From contig NZ_CAKXZT010000035.1 in the NCBI RefSeq assembly GCF_935825525.1, positions 96,945 to 160,944 on the forward strand: a stretch of 64,000 nucleotides of DNA, written 5' to 3'. Positions within the stretch are counted from its first letter, which is position 1. Every line of letters starts with the position of its first letter. A model generated the notes under the pieces. It was given only the letters and a program-made list of their open reading frames with translations, made no database searches and was not told the DNA's origin. The DNA is from Mesorhizobium escarrei. Its GTDB lineage: Bacteria > Pseudomonadota > Alphaproteobacteria > Rhizobiales > Rhizobiaceae. This document shows positions 32,357 to 41,715 of this stretch, one piece after another. The translations under genes were made by a program, and so were the position numbers.

Positions 32357-33835
32357 CGGCGCCGAATTCTTGCGCACTTCGAAATGCAGTTTCGGCGAGT
32401 CGGTGGTGCCGCTCATGCCGGACTGCGCGATTTCCTGGCCGCGCTTGACCTTCTGGCCGCGCTGGACCTCGATCGAACGGGCGTGGCCATAGACTGTGAC
32501 CAACCCGTTCTCGTGGCGCACCAGCACCGTATTGCCGAATTCCTTGAGGCCATCGCCGGCATAGATGACGACGCCGTTCTCGGCCGCCTTGACTGGCGTT
32601 CCTTCCGGCACGGCGATGTCGACACCGTCCTTGCCGCCGCCAAAGCTTGAGATCACGCGGCCGCGCACCGGCCAGCGCATCTTGCCGATACCGGTGGCGT
32701 TTGGCGCGACCGAGTCGTCGTCCTCGGCCTGCTGGATGACCTTCGCATCCTTCTTCGGCGGCGTGTAGGCGGCGAGCGTCTCCGAAGGCGTGGTCTTTGC
32801 CGCAGGCGGGGTGGTGGCAGTCGTTACCGGATCGACCTTTGCCGGCTTGGCATTTGCCACCGTCGCGGTTCCGCCGGCCGGCACCTTCAATGTCTGGCCG
32901 ATCTTGAGCAGACCGTCCTGCATGCCGTTCGCCTGCTTCAACGCAACCACGCCGACGCCGGTCTTCCTGGCGATGGCCGACAGCGTATCACCCTGCTGGA
33001 CGGTGTAGGAGCCACCGGCACCAGCCGCCTTCGGTGCGGCGTCCTTCGGCTGGCTTGCTGCGGCCGATCCATCCACCTGCACGGCGGACTTGCCCTCCTT
33101 GAGCTTGGGCTGCTGCGGCAGCACGGCGACCATCTCCGGCGCCTTGCCCGGCAAATCGTGCTTGGTGTCGTTCGCGGGCCTGGCGTCGGCAAGCTTCGGC
33201 GCCGGTTTCTTGCCGGAATAGGCATAGGCCGGGATGACGAGTTTCTGGCCGGCCTTCAGACCGTTGGTCGCGCTTAGCCCATTGACCTTCATAAGCGCGT
33301 CGGCGGGCACGCTGTAGCGCCGCGACAGGCCGGAAATGGTCTCGCCATCCCTGACGATGATCTCGGCAGCACGTGGTTCGCCGCCCGCCGTTGCCATGCG
33401 CGGAGCATCGGGCCGTGACTCTTTGAACGGCTTTGCCACGGTTCCGGCCGCAGTCCGGTCGACCCGGGGAGCGGCCGGCGCCGAAGCGGTGCGGGCCGGA
33501 CTGGCGGCGGGCGCCGACGCGGTGGCCGGCTGCGACTGGTCGACTGGCGGCAATTGCTGCGTCGTGACCGGTTCGAGGCTTGAACGGCTTACCGACTGGG
33601 TGTGGCTGCCGTCGAGCGGCGCGGCCGAATCTGCGGCATCGCCGGGATAGGGCTGGGCGGCGTCCTGCTTGTCGATGATGGCGCGCTGATTGTTGGTCGA
33701 CGACGTGAAGACGTCGTCGACGCTGTTGAACCGCGAAACCTGGGAACTGCATCCCGCCGCAGTGCCCGCAAGCACCAGGACGGCGATACCCCGCGCCAGG
33801 TTGCGTCCGTTTGCCTTCAAAATACTGAATTGCAT
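32330..33835 (-). CDS. LysM and degenerate LytM (M23) lipoprotein, NlpD/DipM-like
   Basis: A 501-residue lipoprotein. The lipobox is LAGTAAGC with Cys29. LysM domains lie at about 158-202 and 276-319, with Pro/Ala/Lys-rich linkers, and a LytM domain at about 387-500. In the LytM domain D406, H451 and H484 remain, but the first zinc histidine is K402 (GGGKDGVDIA) and the first His of the HxH motif is K482 (PKLHFEV). Like NlpD and EnvC, it is therefore probably an activator of cell-wall amidases and not an enzyme. The start at 33835 gives a normal signal peptide. Confidence 0.86.
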   Translation of the reverse strand: MQFSILKANGRNLARGIAVLVLAGTAAGCSSQVSRFNSVDDVFTSSTNNQRAIIDKQDAAQPYPGDAADSAAPLDGSHTQSVSRSSLEPVTTQQLPPVDQSQPATASAPAASPARTASAPAAPRVDRTAAGTVAKPFKESRPDAPRMATAGGEPRAAEIIVRDGETISGLSRRYSVPADALMKVNGLSATNGLKAGQKLVIPAYAYSGKKPAPKLADARPANDTKHDLPGKAPEMVAVLPQQPKLKEGKSAVQVDGSAAASQPKDAAPKAAGAGGSYTVQQGDTLSAIARKTGVGVVALKQANGMQDGLLKIGQTLKVPAGGTATVANAKPAKVDPVTTATTPPAAKTTPSETLAAYTPPKKDAKVIQQAEDDDSVAPNATGIGKMRWPVRGRVISSFGGGKDGVDIAVPEGTPVKAAENGVVIYAGDGLKEFGNTVLVRHENGLVTVYGHARSIEVQRGQKVKRGQEIAQSGMSGTTDSPKLHFEVRKNSAPVDPSTYLE

Positions 33836-34034
33836 CGCATTTACCCGCAGATACCCGGTACAGACTGACCGTGATTAAAGCGCGTTAATGTTACTGGTCG
33901 GTTAAACCTATAGAATCAGACGCAAATTTTCTTAAAATATTTAAAGCTGCATCGGACGGGTGTGATTCAGCTCGGGTAAGCCGGAGACGGACCAGACAGG
34001 TGAGTTGCGGGCATCACCTGAATATCGACAGATC

Positions 34035-34700
34035 CTAGATGACGGCGGCTACGCTGCGCAGGATCGGCTGCAGGCGTACGAGACCGATGTCCTCGCGTTC
34101 GAAGCGGCTGCCGACCTTGGTCAGTTTGGCCAGCACCTGCTCGCCCTCCTCGGGTCCGATCGGGGCGATGACGATGCCGCCGCTCGACAATTGATCGAGC
34201 AGGAAGCGCGGCAGGCTGTCGAAGGCCGCCCATGCGACGATGCGGTCGAACGGCGCTTCATTGGCCAGTCCGTTGGAGCCGTCCGCCTGGCGCACGATGA
34301 CATTGCCGATGCCGAGCGCCTCGAAGCGCTGTTTGGCCTGCTCGACCAGCGTCTTGTAGCGGTCGATTGTGACAACGCGCGCGGCGAGCCGCGACATCAC
34401 CGCCGCCGTGTAGCCCGACCCGGTGCCGATCTCGAGCACCCGGTTGCCCGGCTCGATGGCGAGTGCTGCGATCACCGCAGCTTGCAGATCGGAGCCCTCG
34501 ATCGCCTCGCCGCATTCGATCGGCAGCATGCGGTCCGACCAGGCAATCGGATGGAACTGTGCGGAAAGGAAGCCGCGCCGCGGCGTCGCCTCGAAGGCGG
34601 CGATCAGCGCCTTCGGCACCACGCCCTTGCCACGCAGGCGGAGCAGGAAAGCGGCGAAGCCTTCGCGGTCATCGACCGTCGGACCATGGTTCAGGTTCAT
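34035..34700 (-). CDS. pcm: Protein-L-isoaspartate O-methyltransferase
   Basis: A 221-residue SAM-dependent methyltransferase that starts repair of isoaspartyl damage in proteins. Motif I is [19 protein letters not shown], preceded by the ISAPHxxA-equivalent region [20 protein letters not shown], and followed by [20 protein letters not shown]. Its start overlaps the surE stop by four bases (ATGA), the common surE-pcm operon. A second, divergent Pcm-like gene is at 61002. Confidence 0.9.
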   Translation of the reverse strand: MNLNHGPTVDDREGFAAFLLRLRGKGVVPKALIAAFEATPRRGFLSAQFHPIAWSDRMLPIECGEAIEGSDLQAAVIAALAIEPGNRVLEIGTGSGYTAAVMSRLAARVVTIDRYKTLVEQAKQRFEALGIGNVIVRQADGSNGLANEAPFDRIVAWAAFDSLPRFLLDQLSSGGIVIAPIGPEEGEQVLAKLTKVGSRFEREDIGLVRLQPILRSVAAVI

Positions 34701-35455
34701 GCAAGCGCCTTGGTCAGTTGATCGCGGATTTCATGCGCTGTGAGATCGAGCTGCAGCGGCGTCACCGACACCAGCCGATTGCGCATGGCATGGAGATCGG
34801 TGCCTTGCTTGCCCTCGACCGGCTCGCGGCCGAAGCGCAGCCAATAATAGGGAAGCCCGCGGCCGTCGCGGCGCTCGTCGACCCACAGGCTATGGACGAG
34901 CTTGCCTTGCGATGTGACCACCGTGCCGGCGATCTCTTCGGGAAGGCAATTGGGAAAATTGACGTTGAGCAGCACGCCATCCGGCAGCTGCATGGCCACC
35001 AGCTTCTTGAGCAGCGCCGGCGCCAGCGCCTCGGTGGTCTCGTAAGGAACAACGCGATCCTCGCCGAGATAGGAATAAGCCTGGCTGAGCGCGATCGAGC
35101 GCACGCCGAGCAGCGCGCCTTCCATGGCGCCGGCAACGGTGCCCGAATAGGTGACGTCGTCGGCGATGTTGGCGCCGGAATTGACGCCGGACAGGATCAG
35201 GTCTGGTGCTGCGGGCAGGATCTTTTTCACGCCCATGATGACGCAGTCGGTCGGCGTGCCGCGCACGGCAAAGTGCTTTTCGCCGATCTTTCTCAGGCGC
35301 AGCGGCTCCGAGATCGACAGCGAATGCGCATAGCCGGACTGATCCTGCTCCGGCGCCACCACCCAGACATCGTCCGACAGCGTGCGGGCGATGCGTTCGA
35401 GCGATGCAAGGCCCTCGGCATGGATGCCGTCATCATTGGTCAGGAGGATGCGCAT
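34697..35455 (-). CDS. surE: 5'/3'-nucleotidase SurE
   Basis: A 252-residue metal-dependent nucleotidase. The N-terminus [15 protein letters not shown] holds the two metal-binding aspartates, and [20 protein letters not shown] has the conserved NSG motif with the metal-binding asparagine. Length is typical. The ATG overlaps the serS stop by one base (TAATG) and the gene overlaps pcm by four bases, so serS, surE and pcm are one transcript. Confidence 0.94.
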   Translation of the reverse strand: MRILLTNDDGIHAEGLASLERIARTLSDDVWVVAPEQDQSGYAHSLSISEPLRLRKIGEKHFAVRGTPTDCVIMGVKKILPAAPDLILSGVNSGANIADDVTYSGTVAGAMEGALLGVRSIALSQAYSYLGEDRVVPYETTEALAPALLKKLVAMQLPDGVLLNVNFPNCLPEEIAGTVVTSQGKLVHSLWVDERRDGRGLPYYWLRFGREPVEGKQGTDLHAMRNRLVSVTPLQLDLTAHEIRDQLTKALA

Positions 35456-36759
35456 TATTTCGATTCGATCTTTTCCAGGCCGCCCATGTAAGGCCGAAGC
35501 GCTTCAGGAATGGTCACGCTGCCATCCTCATTCTGGTAGTTTTCGATGACAGCAATAAGGGCGCGGCCGACGGCGGTGCCGGAACCGTTCAGCGTGTGGA
35601 CGAAGCGGTTGCCCTTGCCGTCCTTGTCCTTGTAGCGGGCATCCATGCGCCGCGCCTGGAAATCGCCACAGACCGAGCAGGACGAAATCTCGCGATAGGC
35701 GTTCTGGCCCGGCAGCCAGACCTCGATGTCATAGGTCATGCGCGCGCCAAAGCCCATGTCGCCGGTGCACAGCGTCATGGTGCGGAACGGCAGGCCGAGA
35801 CGCTTCAGCACTTCCTCGGCGCATTCGGTCATCCGCTCGTGCTCGGCAAGCGAGGAGTCCTGGTCGGTGATCGACACCAGCTCGACCTTGTAGAACTGGT
35901 GCTGGCGCAGCATGCCACGCGTGTCACGCCCGGCCGAGCCCGCTTCCGATCGGAAGCACGAGGTCAGCGCGGTGTAGCGCAGCGGCAGTTTTTCATGCAG
36001 CGTGATGTCTTCGCGCACGAGATTGGTCAGCGGCACTTCGGCGGTGGGAATGAGGCCAAGCCTGCCGTCTCCGCGCGGGGCGAAGAAGAGATCCTCCTCG
36101 AACTTCGGCAGTTGCCCGGTGCCGAAAAGAGCTTCGTCGCGCACCATCAGCGGCGGCTGGATCTCCTCGTAGCCATGCTCGGTCGTATGCAGGTCCAGCA
36201 TGAACTGACCGAGCGCGCGCTCCATCCGTGCCAGTCCGCCCTTGAGCACCGTGAACCGCGAACCGGACAGTTTCGCCGCCCGCTCAAAATCCATCATGCC
36301 GAGCGCTTCGCCGATCTCGAAATGCTCCTTCACCCAGTTCGGGCGGGCCGGCACCTCGCCGACGATGCGCTTGACGACGTTGTCGTGCTCGTCCTTGCCG
36401 ACCGGCACGTCGTCGAGCGGCACGTTGGGCAGCACCGCCAATGCGTCGTTCAGCGCCCTGTCGAGCTCGCGTTCGCGCGCCTCGCCGTTCTGGATGAAGG
36501 CCTTGATCTCGCCGACCTCGGCTTTCAGTTTTTCGGCTAGGGCGGCGTCGCCCGAGCGCATGGCGTTGCCGATTTCTCTCGAGGCTGCGTTGCGGCGCTC
36601 CTGCCTGGTCTGCAGCTCGGTCAGATGTTCGCGCCGCGCCTCGTCCCTGGCGATCAGATCATCGACCGTGGACTGCGCCTCCGCAGCCGGCCACGAGCGC
36701 TTCTGGAGCGCCTCGACAAGGGCCTTCGGATTGTCGCGAATCCATTTGATGTCAAGCAT
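35455..36759 (-). CDS. serS: Seryl-tRNA synthetase
   Basis: A 434-residue class II synthetase. The N-terminal coiled-coil arm (residues about 30-105) binds tRNA-Ser. Motif 2 is [20 protein letters not shown] and HQFYKVEL follows; motif 3 lies in [23 protein letters not shown] 36759 ([18 protein letters not shown]) is the usual start; the frame remains open far upstream only by chance. It begins an operon with surE and pcm and lies 128 bases after tatC. Confidence 0.95.
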   Translation of the reverse strand: MLDIKWIRDNPKALVEALQKRSWPAAEAQSTVDDLIARDEARREHLTELQTRQERRNAASREIGNAMRSGDAALAEKLKAEVGEIKAFIQNGEARERELDRALNDALAVLPNVPLDDVPVGKDEHDNVVKRIVGEVPARPNWVKEHFEIGEALGMMDFERAAKLSGSRFTVLKGGLARMERALGQFMLDLHTTEHGYEEIQPPLMVRDEALFGTGQLPKFEEDLFFAPRGDGRLGLIPTAEVPLTNLVREDITLHEKLPLRYTALTSCFRSEAGSAGRDTRGMLRQHQFYKVELVSITDQDSSLAEHERMTECAEEVLKRLGLPFRTMTLCTGDMGFGARMTYDIEVWLPGQNAYREISSCSVCGDFQARRMDARYKDKDGKGNRFVHTLNGSGTAVGRALIAVIENYQNEDGSVTIPEALRPYMGGLEKIESK

Positions 36760-36887
36760 GGTCTGTTCGTCCTCAAGTAGGATAGAGGGGGCGTAAACCG
36801 CATCCTTGACCGATGCAAGATGTGAAGGTCGAGTTCCTTCGCGCCCCCCTCTGTCCCGCAAACCTGAAGATAAAGCTCTCAGGCAGC

Positions 36888-37745
36888 CTACGTCGAAGAC
36901 GCGTCCGCGGCCTTTTCGGCCGCCGCTTCCGCAGCCTCCCGCTTCTCGCGCGCCAGACGTTCCCGTTCCTTGCTGCGCTCGATCAGCCGGGCCGACCAGA
37001 TCGAGACCTCGTAGAGAAGGATGGTGGGAACGGCCAGACCGATCTGGCTTATCGGGTCGGGCGGCGTCAGAATAGCCGCGACCACGAAGGCGATGACGAT
37101 TGCCCATTTGCGCTTTTCGACCAGCGCCTCGGACGACAGCATCCCCACCCGCGTCATCAGGCTGGTCACCACCGGCAACTGGAACACCAGCCCGAAGGAG
37201 AAGATCAGCGTCATGATCAGGCTGAGATATTCCGACACTTTCGGCAGCAGGGAAATCTGCACCTGGTCGTCGGTGCCGGCCTGCTGCATGGCGAGGAAGA
37301 ACCACATCACCATCGGCGTGAAGAAGAAATAGACCAGCGACGCGCCCATCAGGAACAGGATCGGCGAAGCGATCAGGAACGGCAGGAAAGCGTTGCGTTC
37401 ATTCTTGTAGAGGCCGGGCGCGATGAATTTGTAGATCTGGGTGGCGATCAGCGGAAAGGCGATCACCATGCCGCCGAACATCGCCAGCTTGACCTGGGTG
37501 AAGAAGAATTCCTGCGGCGCCGTGTAAATCAGCTCGACCTTGTGCGGGTCGAGCCCTGCCCATTGGGTCGCCCATTTGAACGGGATGACCAGCAGGTTGA
37601 ACAGTTGCTTGGCGAAGAAGAAGCAGAACAGGAAGGCGATGAAGAACCCGCCGATCGACCACATCAGCCGCCGGCGCAACTCGATCAGATGCTCCATCAG
37701 CGGAGCCGCCGATTTATCGATCTCGTCCTTTTCCGAAATGCTCAC
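36888..37745 (-). CDS. tatC: Twin-arginine translocase subunit TatC
   Basis: A 285-residue membrane protein with six helices, the receptor for twin-arginine signal peptides. Landmarks are [20 protein letters not shown] near the N-terminus (HLxELRxR), [20 protein letters not shown] and [12 protein letters not shown]. The charged C-terminal tail is rich in Ala/Glu. Its ATG overlaps the tatB stop (four bases). Confidence 0.95.
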   Translation of the reverse strand: MSISEKDEIDKSAAPLMEHLIELRRRLMWSIGGFFIAFLFCFFFAKQLFNLLVIPFKWATQWAGLDPHKVELIYTAPQEFFFTQVKLAMFGGMVIAFPLIATQIYKFIAPGLYKNERNAFLPFLIASPILFLMGASLVYFFFTPMVMWFFLAMQQAGTDDQVQISLLPKVSEYLSLIMTLIFSFGLVFQLPVVTSLMTRVGMLSSEALVEKRKWAIVIAFVVAAILTPPDPISQIGLAVPTILLYEVSIWSARLIERSKERERLAREKREAAEAAAEKAADASST

Positions 37746-38431
37746 TTGGCGGCTCCCGCCGTCTTTTTGGCGGCTGCAGCCGGCTTCTTCACCGCAGCCG
37801 GTGCAGGCTTCGGCTCGGCTTTTTTAGCCGCGGTCTTTGTCACAGCAGGTTTTGCCGCCGCTGCCGCTGGCTTCGCTGCGGCCTTGGAGGCCGGCATCGC
37901 TTTCGCTGGCGCGCCCTTCGTCTTCGCCGCCGAGGCCTTTTGCGATGCAGCCGGCGTCGCCTTCGCGACAGGCGGTGTCACCGAACCATCGGTCATCGCC
38001 GGAAAGGTCGGCGCTGCCGGCGCCGCTTCCGGGGCATCGACGCCCGGCAGCACCGTCGCGCCATTCTTCGGCTCGGTATCCTGCGGCGTTGAAGCAGCCG
38101 GCGCGACCGGGTCTGCGGCCGGCTTCGGCTTCATCACCGCGTCGACGCCTGAACGGACGTCGGCCGCCGCCTGCTCGAACGGGTTGAGCTGTTTCCTGAT
38201 CTCGGCGGCGGGGTTGAGGCTTCTGAGTGAATCGACCGACTTCTTGACGTCGTCAAGCTCGGCCTCCTTCAGCGCATCGTTGAACTGTTTCTGGAAGTCA
38301 GCTGCCATGCCGCGCATCTTCGCCGTCGTGCGGCCGAAAGTGCGCAGCATCTTGGGCAAATCCTTGGGCCCGACGACCACGATCATGACGATCGCGATCA
38401 CCAGCATCTCGGTCCAGCCGATGTCGAACAT
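37742..38431 (-). CDS. tatB: Twin-arginine translocase subunit TatB
   Basis: A 229-residue protein beginning MFDIGWTEMLVIAIVMIVVV with GPKDLPKMLRTFGR, the TatB helix, hinge (GP) and amphipathic helix. After about residue 110 it turns into a long Ala/Pro/Lys-rich tail without recognisable fold, longer than in enteric TatB but common in rhizobia. It lies 29 bases after tatA and overlaps tatC. Confidence 0.93.
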   Translation of the reverse strand: MFDIGWTEMLVIAIVMIVVVGPKDLPKMLRTFGRTTAKMRGMAADFQKQFNDALKEAELDDVKKSVDSLRSLNPAAEIRKQLNPFEQAAADVRSGVDAVMKPKPAADPVAPAASTPQDTEPKNGATVLPGVDAPEAAPAAPTFPAMTDGSVTPPVAKATPAASQKASAAKTKGAPAKAMPASKAAAKPAAAAAKPAVTKTAAKKAEPKPAPAAVKKPAAAAKKTAGAAK

Positions 38432-38460
38432 GGCGATACGTTCCGACTAAAGTTTTGGGC

Positions 38461-38682
38461 TCAGCTCTTGCTGGCCTTTTCCTTCGCTGCCGAAACGGTT
38501 TCGTCGGCACGGTGCTCGACGGTACGCTTGTCCTCGGCAACCTCGTCGTCGGCTATGCCCTTCTTGAAGCTCTTGATACCCTTGGCCATGTCACCCATCA
38601 GCTCGGGAATCTTGCCGCGACCGAACACCAGCAGCACGATCACCAGCACGATCAGCCAATGCCAAATCGAAAATGAACCCAT
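38461..38682 (-). CDS. tatA: Twin-arginine translocase subunit TatA
   Basis: A 73-residue protein: membrane helix [20 protein letters not shown], then the [20 protein letters not shown] hinge and amphipathic helix, and a short acidic tail. It forms the variable-size pore of the Tat system. It is the first gene of tatABC. Confidence 0.95.
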   Translation of the reverse strand: MGSFSIWHWLIVLVIVLLVFGRGKIPELMGDMAKGIKSFKKGIADDEVAEDKRTVEHRADETVSAAKEKASKS

Positions 38683-38861
38683 AACAATCTCTCTCGAAAG
38701 TTTTCTCTGACGATGATCTATGCGCTTTCGCGCCGGGATTCAAACACAACCGCGACAGAGTTTATAAATGAGTGGCCGAAGTCACGCCCTTTCGGCGCCC
38801 CGGCCCGCTACCAATCGGCGCAGCCGCTAAATACCAATCGCTTTCGGCACGTCGTTTGCGG

Positions 38862-39641
38862 TCAATCTTCCTCGACGCGCGGCGTCAACAGGCCGAGTTC
38901 CTCAAGGTCGATGTCGGTCAGCGGATCCTCGTCGTCGGTCAGCGCATCCGGGTCGGCCGGCGGCAGCGGAATGGAAAAATTCGACGGCATGCGGCCCGAA
39001 AGCAGCCCAGCACCCTTCAATTCCTCCATGCCGGGGAGATCGCGAATCTCCTCCAACGCAAAATGGTCGAGGAAGATGTCGGTGGTTCCGTAGGTGACGG
39101 GACGGCCGGGCGTGCGGCGCCGGCCGCGCATCTTCACCCATTCGGTCTCCATCAGCGTGTCCAGCGTGCCCTTCGAGGTCTCGACGCCTCTGATATCCTC
39201 GATCTCGGCGCGCGTCGCCGGCTGGTGGTAGGCGATGATCGCCAGCACTTCGAGCGCCGCACGGGAAAGCTTCTTCTGCTGCACCGTGTCGCGGCTCATC
39301 AGGAAAGCGAGATCGCCGGCGGTGCGGAACGCCCAAGCCTCGCCGACGCGCACCAGATTGACGCCGCGCCGCTCATAAATCTGCTGCAGTTCAGCCATCG
39401 CCGCGGCAATATTGATGCCGCCGGGCAGGCGCGCGGCAAGCTGCTTTTCGCTGACCGGCTCGGCGCTGGCGAAAACGATCGCCTCGGCCATGCGCACGGC
39501 TTCCGCCATATGCAGCCGCTCGCCAGGATTCTGGGACAAGTTCTGGGCCTGACTTTCTGCCGGCACCTCGGCGAGCACGCCGTCTTCGGTCTCGTCGTCG
39601 ACCTTGAAAGGAATGACCGAAGCGTTGGCGCGCTCGCTCAT
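38862..39641 (-). CDS. scpB: Segregation and condensation protein ScpB
   Basis: A 259-residue SMC-complex subunit with two winged-helix domains. Conserved parts are MAEAVRMAEAIVFASAEPVS and LSRAALEVLAIIAYHQPATR, then RGRRRTPGRPVTYGTTDIFL. The acidic C-terminal tail (DEDPLTDIDLEELG) is variable. The ATG overlaps the scpA stop by four bases. With ScpA and SMC it organises and segregates the chromosome. Confidence 0.94.
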   Translation of the reverse strand: MSERANASVIPFKVDDETEDGVLAEVPAESQAQNLSQNPGERLHMAEAVRMAEAIVFASAEPVSEKQLAARLPGGINIAAAMAELQQIYERRGVNLVRVGEAWAFRTAGDLAFLMSRDTVQQKKLSRAALEVLAIIAYHQPATRAEIEDIRGVETSKGTLDTLMETEWVKMRGRRRTPGRPVTYGTTDIFLDHFALEEIRDLPGMEELKGAGLLSGRMPSNFSIPLPPADPDALTDDEDPLTDIDLEELGLLTPRVEED

Positions 39642-40480
39642 GATGCCACCTCAACTGCCCTGATGCCTTGCGCACGGCCGCGCAGATAGAGCGGCGCGAA
39701 CACCTCGTCCTGCCGCATTTCCATTTTGCCTTCGCGCACCAGTTCCAGCGTCGCCGCAAACGAACTGGCAATCGCGGTACGCCGCTCGTCCGGGTCGGTC
39801 AGATATTCGACCAGGAAACTGTCCAGCGCCGTCCAGTCGGCAAGCGTGCCGATCAGCCTGTTCAGGATGTCGCGCGCATCCTTGAGCGACCACACACCGC
39901 GCCTGGCGATCGTCACATTGGTGATCGCCTGCTTCTGGCGTTGCGCCGCATAGGCGGTCAGCAGATCGTAGAGCGAGGCTGAATAAGCGTTGCGTTTCTC
40001 GACGATGACCATTTCCGGCATGCCGCGGGCGAACACGTCGCGTCCGAGCCGGTTGCGGTTGACCAGTCGTGCCGCAGCGTCGCGCATCGCTTCCAGCCGC
40101 TTCAACCGGAATTGCAGCACCGCCGCCAGTTCCTCGCCGCTTTCACCGTCGTCGCCGGGTTGCTTGGGGATCAAAAGCTTCGACTTGAGAAACGCCAGCC
40201 ACGCCGCCATCACCAGATAGTCGGCGGCAAGCTCCAGCCTGAGCGCCCTCACCTTCTCGACAAACGCCAGATATTGCTCGGCCAGCGCCAGGATCGAGAT
40301 GCGCGACAGATCGACCTTCTGGTTGCGGGCAAGATGCAGCAGAAGATCGAGCGGGCCCTCGAAACCGTCGACATCGACGACCAGCGCGGGATCGCCGGTC
40401 AGCCGCGAATCGTCGTTCTCGGCCCAAAGACGGTCCATCGGTGCGGCCTTGCCGGCCTTACTGTCCAATGTTTCCGCCAC
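39638..40480 (-). CDS. scpA: Segregation and condensation protein ScpA
   Basis: A 280-residue kleisin. The N-terminal SMC-binding region is VDGFEGPLDLLLHLARNQKV, the family signature, followed by DLSRISILALAEQYL and AADYLVMAAWLAFLKSKLLI. The C-terminal winged helix is around 215-275. It is upstream of and coupled to scpB, and follows nagZ with a dispersed palindrome in the 84-base gap. Confidence 0.94.
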   Translation of the reverse strand: MAETLDSKAGKAAPMDRLWAENDDSRLTGDPALVVDVDGFEGPLDLLLHLARNQKVDLSRISILALAEQYLAFVEKVRALRLELAADYLVMAAWLAFLKSKLLIPKQPGDDGESGEELAAVLQFRLKRLEAMRDAAARLVNRNRLGRDVFARGMPEMVIVEKRNAYSASLYDLLTAYAAQRQKQAITNVTIARRGVWSLKDARDILNRLIGTLADWTALDSFLVEYLTDPDERRTAIASSFAATLELVREGKMEMRQDEVFAPLYLRGRAQGIRAVEVAS

Positions 40481-40515
40481 TTCCTGTCGCGTCCTTTGCT
40501 TCTATCTTCTTGTTT

Positions 40516-40565
40516 GACCGTGATCTGTTCGGAAAAACCGGCTCCCACTTTTCGGGAACATGGTC
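40516..40565. repeat. Dispersed palindromic repeat, copy 3
   Basis: GACCGTGATC and GAACATGGTC ends enclose CGGAAAAACCGGC and CCACTTTTCGGG, the same element as copies at 31117 and 32122 in reverse orientation. It touches the nagZ stop. Confidence 0.7.
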
Positions 40566-41584
40566 TAGGCCACCGCATCGAAATAGGTGGCGAATTCGGC
40601 GCGTATCTCGGCTTCATCAGCCCGATCGCGGTTCTTTATATAGGTCAGTGCCCGTTGCGCGCGTTGCAGCGACGTGCCTTCAAGCCCGGTTGTGCGCGAC
40701 GCAATGCCGACCATCTCCTCGAAAACGCCGTTGCAGTGAAGGACCAGATCGCAGCCCGCCGCAAGGATCGCCGCCGCCTTTGTCGGGAAATCCCCAGAAA
40801 GTGCCTTCATCGAGGTGTCGTCGCTCATCAGCAGCCCGTCGAAACCGATTTCGCCGCGGATGATCTCGTCGATGACCTTGCCGGAGGTCGTGGCCGGGTT
40901 CTTCGGGTCGATCGCGCTGTAGACGACATGCGCCGTCATCGCCATCGGCAAATGATTGAGCTCCCTGAACGGGGCGAAATCGTGCCGCTGCAATTCGCTC
41001 ATCGAGGCATCGACGGTCGGCAGTTCGAAATGCGTGTCGGCAAAGGCCCGTCCATGTCCGGGAATATGCTTCATCACCGGTAGCACGCCTCCCGACATCA
41101 AGCCCTCCGCCGCGGCGCGGCCCAGTTCGATGACAGCACGAGGCTCCTTGCCATAGGCGCGCGCGCCGATGACGTCGCTGGCGCCCTCGATTGGCACGTC
41201 GAGCACCGGCAGGCAATCAGCCGTGATGCCGTAGCGCAGCAGGTCGAAGGCATGCAGCCGCGCCATCAGCCATGCTGCGCGGTTGCCGGCGTCGTGGTCG
41301 TTGCGCCACAAGGCGCCGAGCGCGCCACCGGCCGGATAATTCGGTGCCAACGGCGGCCGCAGGCGCTGCACACGGCCGCCTTCCTGGTCGATGAACACCG
41401 GGGCGTCCGGGCGCTCGACACAATCGCGCATCGCGGCGACCAGATCGCGGATCTGCTCGGCCTCGCCGATGTTGCGCGCAAACAGGATGAATCCCCACGG
41501 GCATTCGCTGCGATAGAAATTGATTTCGTCGCGTGTGAGCGATTTCCCGGCGCAGCCAAGGATCATGGATTTTGATTCGGTCAT
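40565..41584 (-). CDS. nagZ: Beta-N-acetylhexosaminidase (NagZ)
   Basis: A 339-residue family 3 glycosidase that removes N-acetylglucosamine from anhydromuropeptides in cytoplasmic wall recycling. The signature MKHIPGHGRAFADTH (residues 171-185) includes the catalytic histidine loop, and the nucleophile Asp is in LLMSDDTSM near 257. IDQEGGRVQRLR is another NagZ block. No signal peptide. It lies downstream of the SPOR gene and upstream of scpA, an order conserved in rhizobia. Confidence 0.94.
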   Translation of the reverse strand: MTESKSMILGCAGKSLTRDEINFYRSECPWGFILFARNIGEAEQIRDLVAAMRDCVERPDAPVFIDQEGGRVQRLRPPLAPNYPAGGALGALWRNDHDAGNRAAWLMARLHAFDLLRYGITADCLPVLDVPIEGASDVIGARAYGKEPRAVIELGRAAAEGLMSGGVLPVMKHIPGHGRAFADTHFELPTVDASMSELQRHDFAPFRELNHLPMAMTAHVVYSAIDPKNPATTSGKVIDEIIRGEIGFDGLLMSDDTSMKALSGDFPTKAAAILAAGCDLVLHCNGVFEEMVGIASRTTGLEGTSLQRAQRALTYIKNRDRADEAEIRAEFATYFDAVA

Positions 41585-41653
41585 GGGCGGGAGTTTAGAG
41601 CTTCACGCAGACAAAGGGAATCGCATCGAGCCACATCGCCCTCCCACATGGAA

Positions 41654-41682
41654 AACCGGCGCGGTCTGTGACCGCGCCGGTT
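41654..41682 (-). terminator. Terminator downstream of the SPOR gene
   Basis: Perfect 13-bp stem (AACCGGCGCGGTC, 41654-41666, with 41670-41682) and a three-base loop; on the minus strand it is followed by TTTTCC. It is 34 bases past the SPOR gene stop and separates it from nagZ. Confidence 0.85.
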
Positions 41683-41715
41683 CTTTCGGCCCAAGGGCGG
41701 GCGATTTGAAAATGG

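Noticed and set aside
36813..38450. 545-residue plus-strand frame opposite tatABC
   Set aside because: Antisense shadow caused by high GC; its translation is low-complexity and the opposite strand encodes TatB and TatC.
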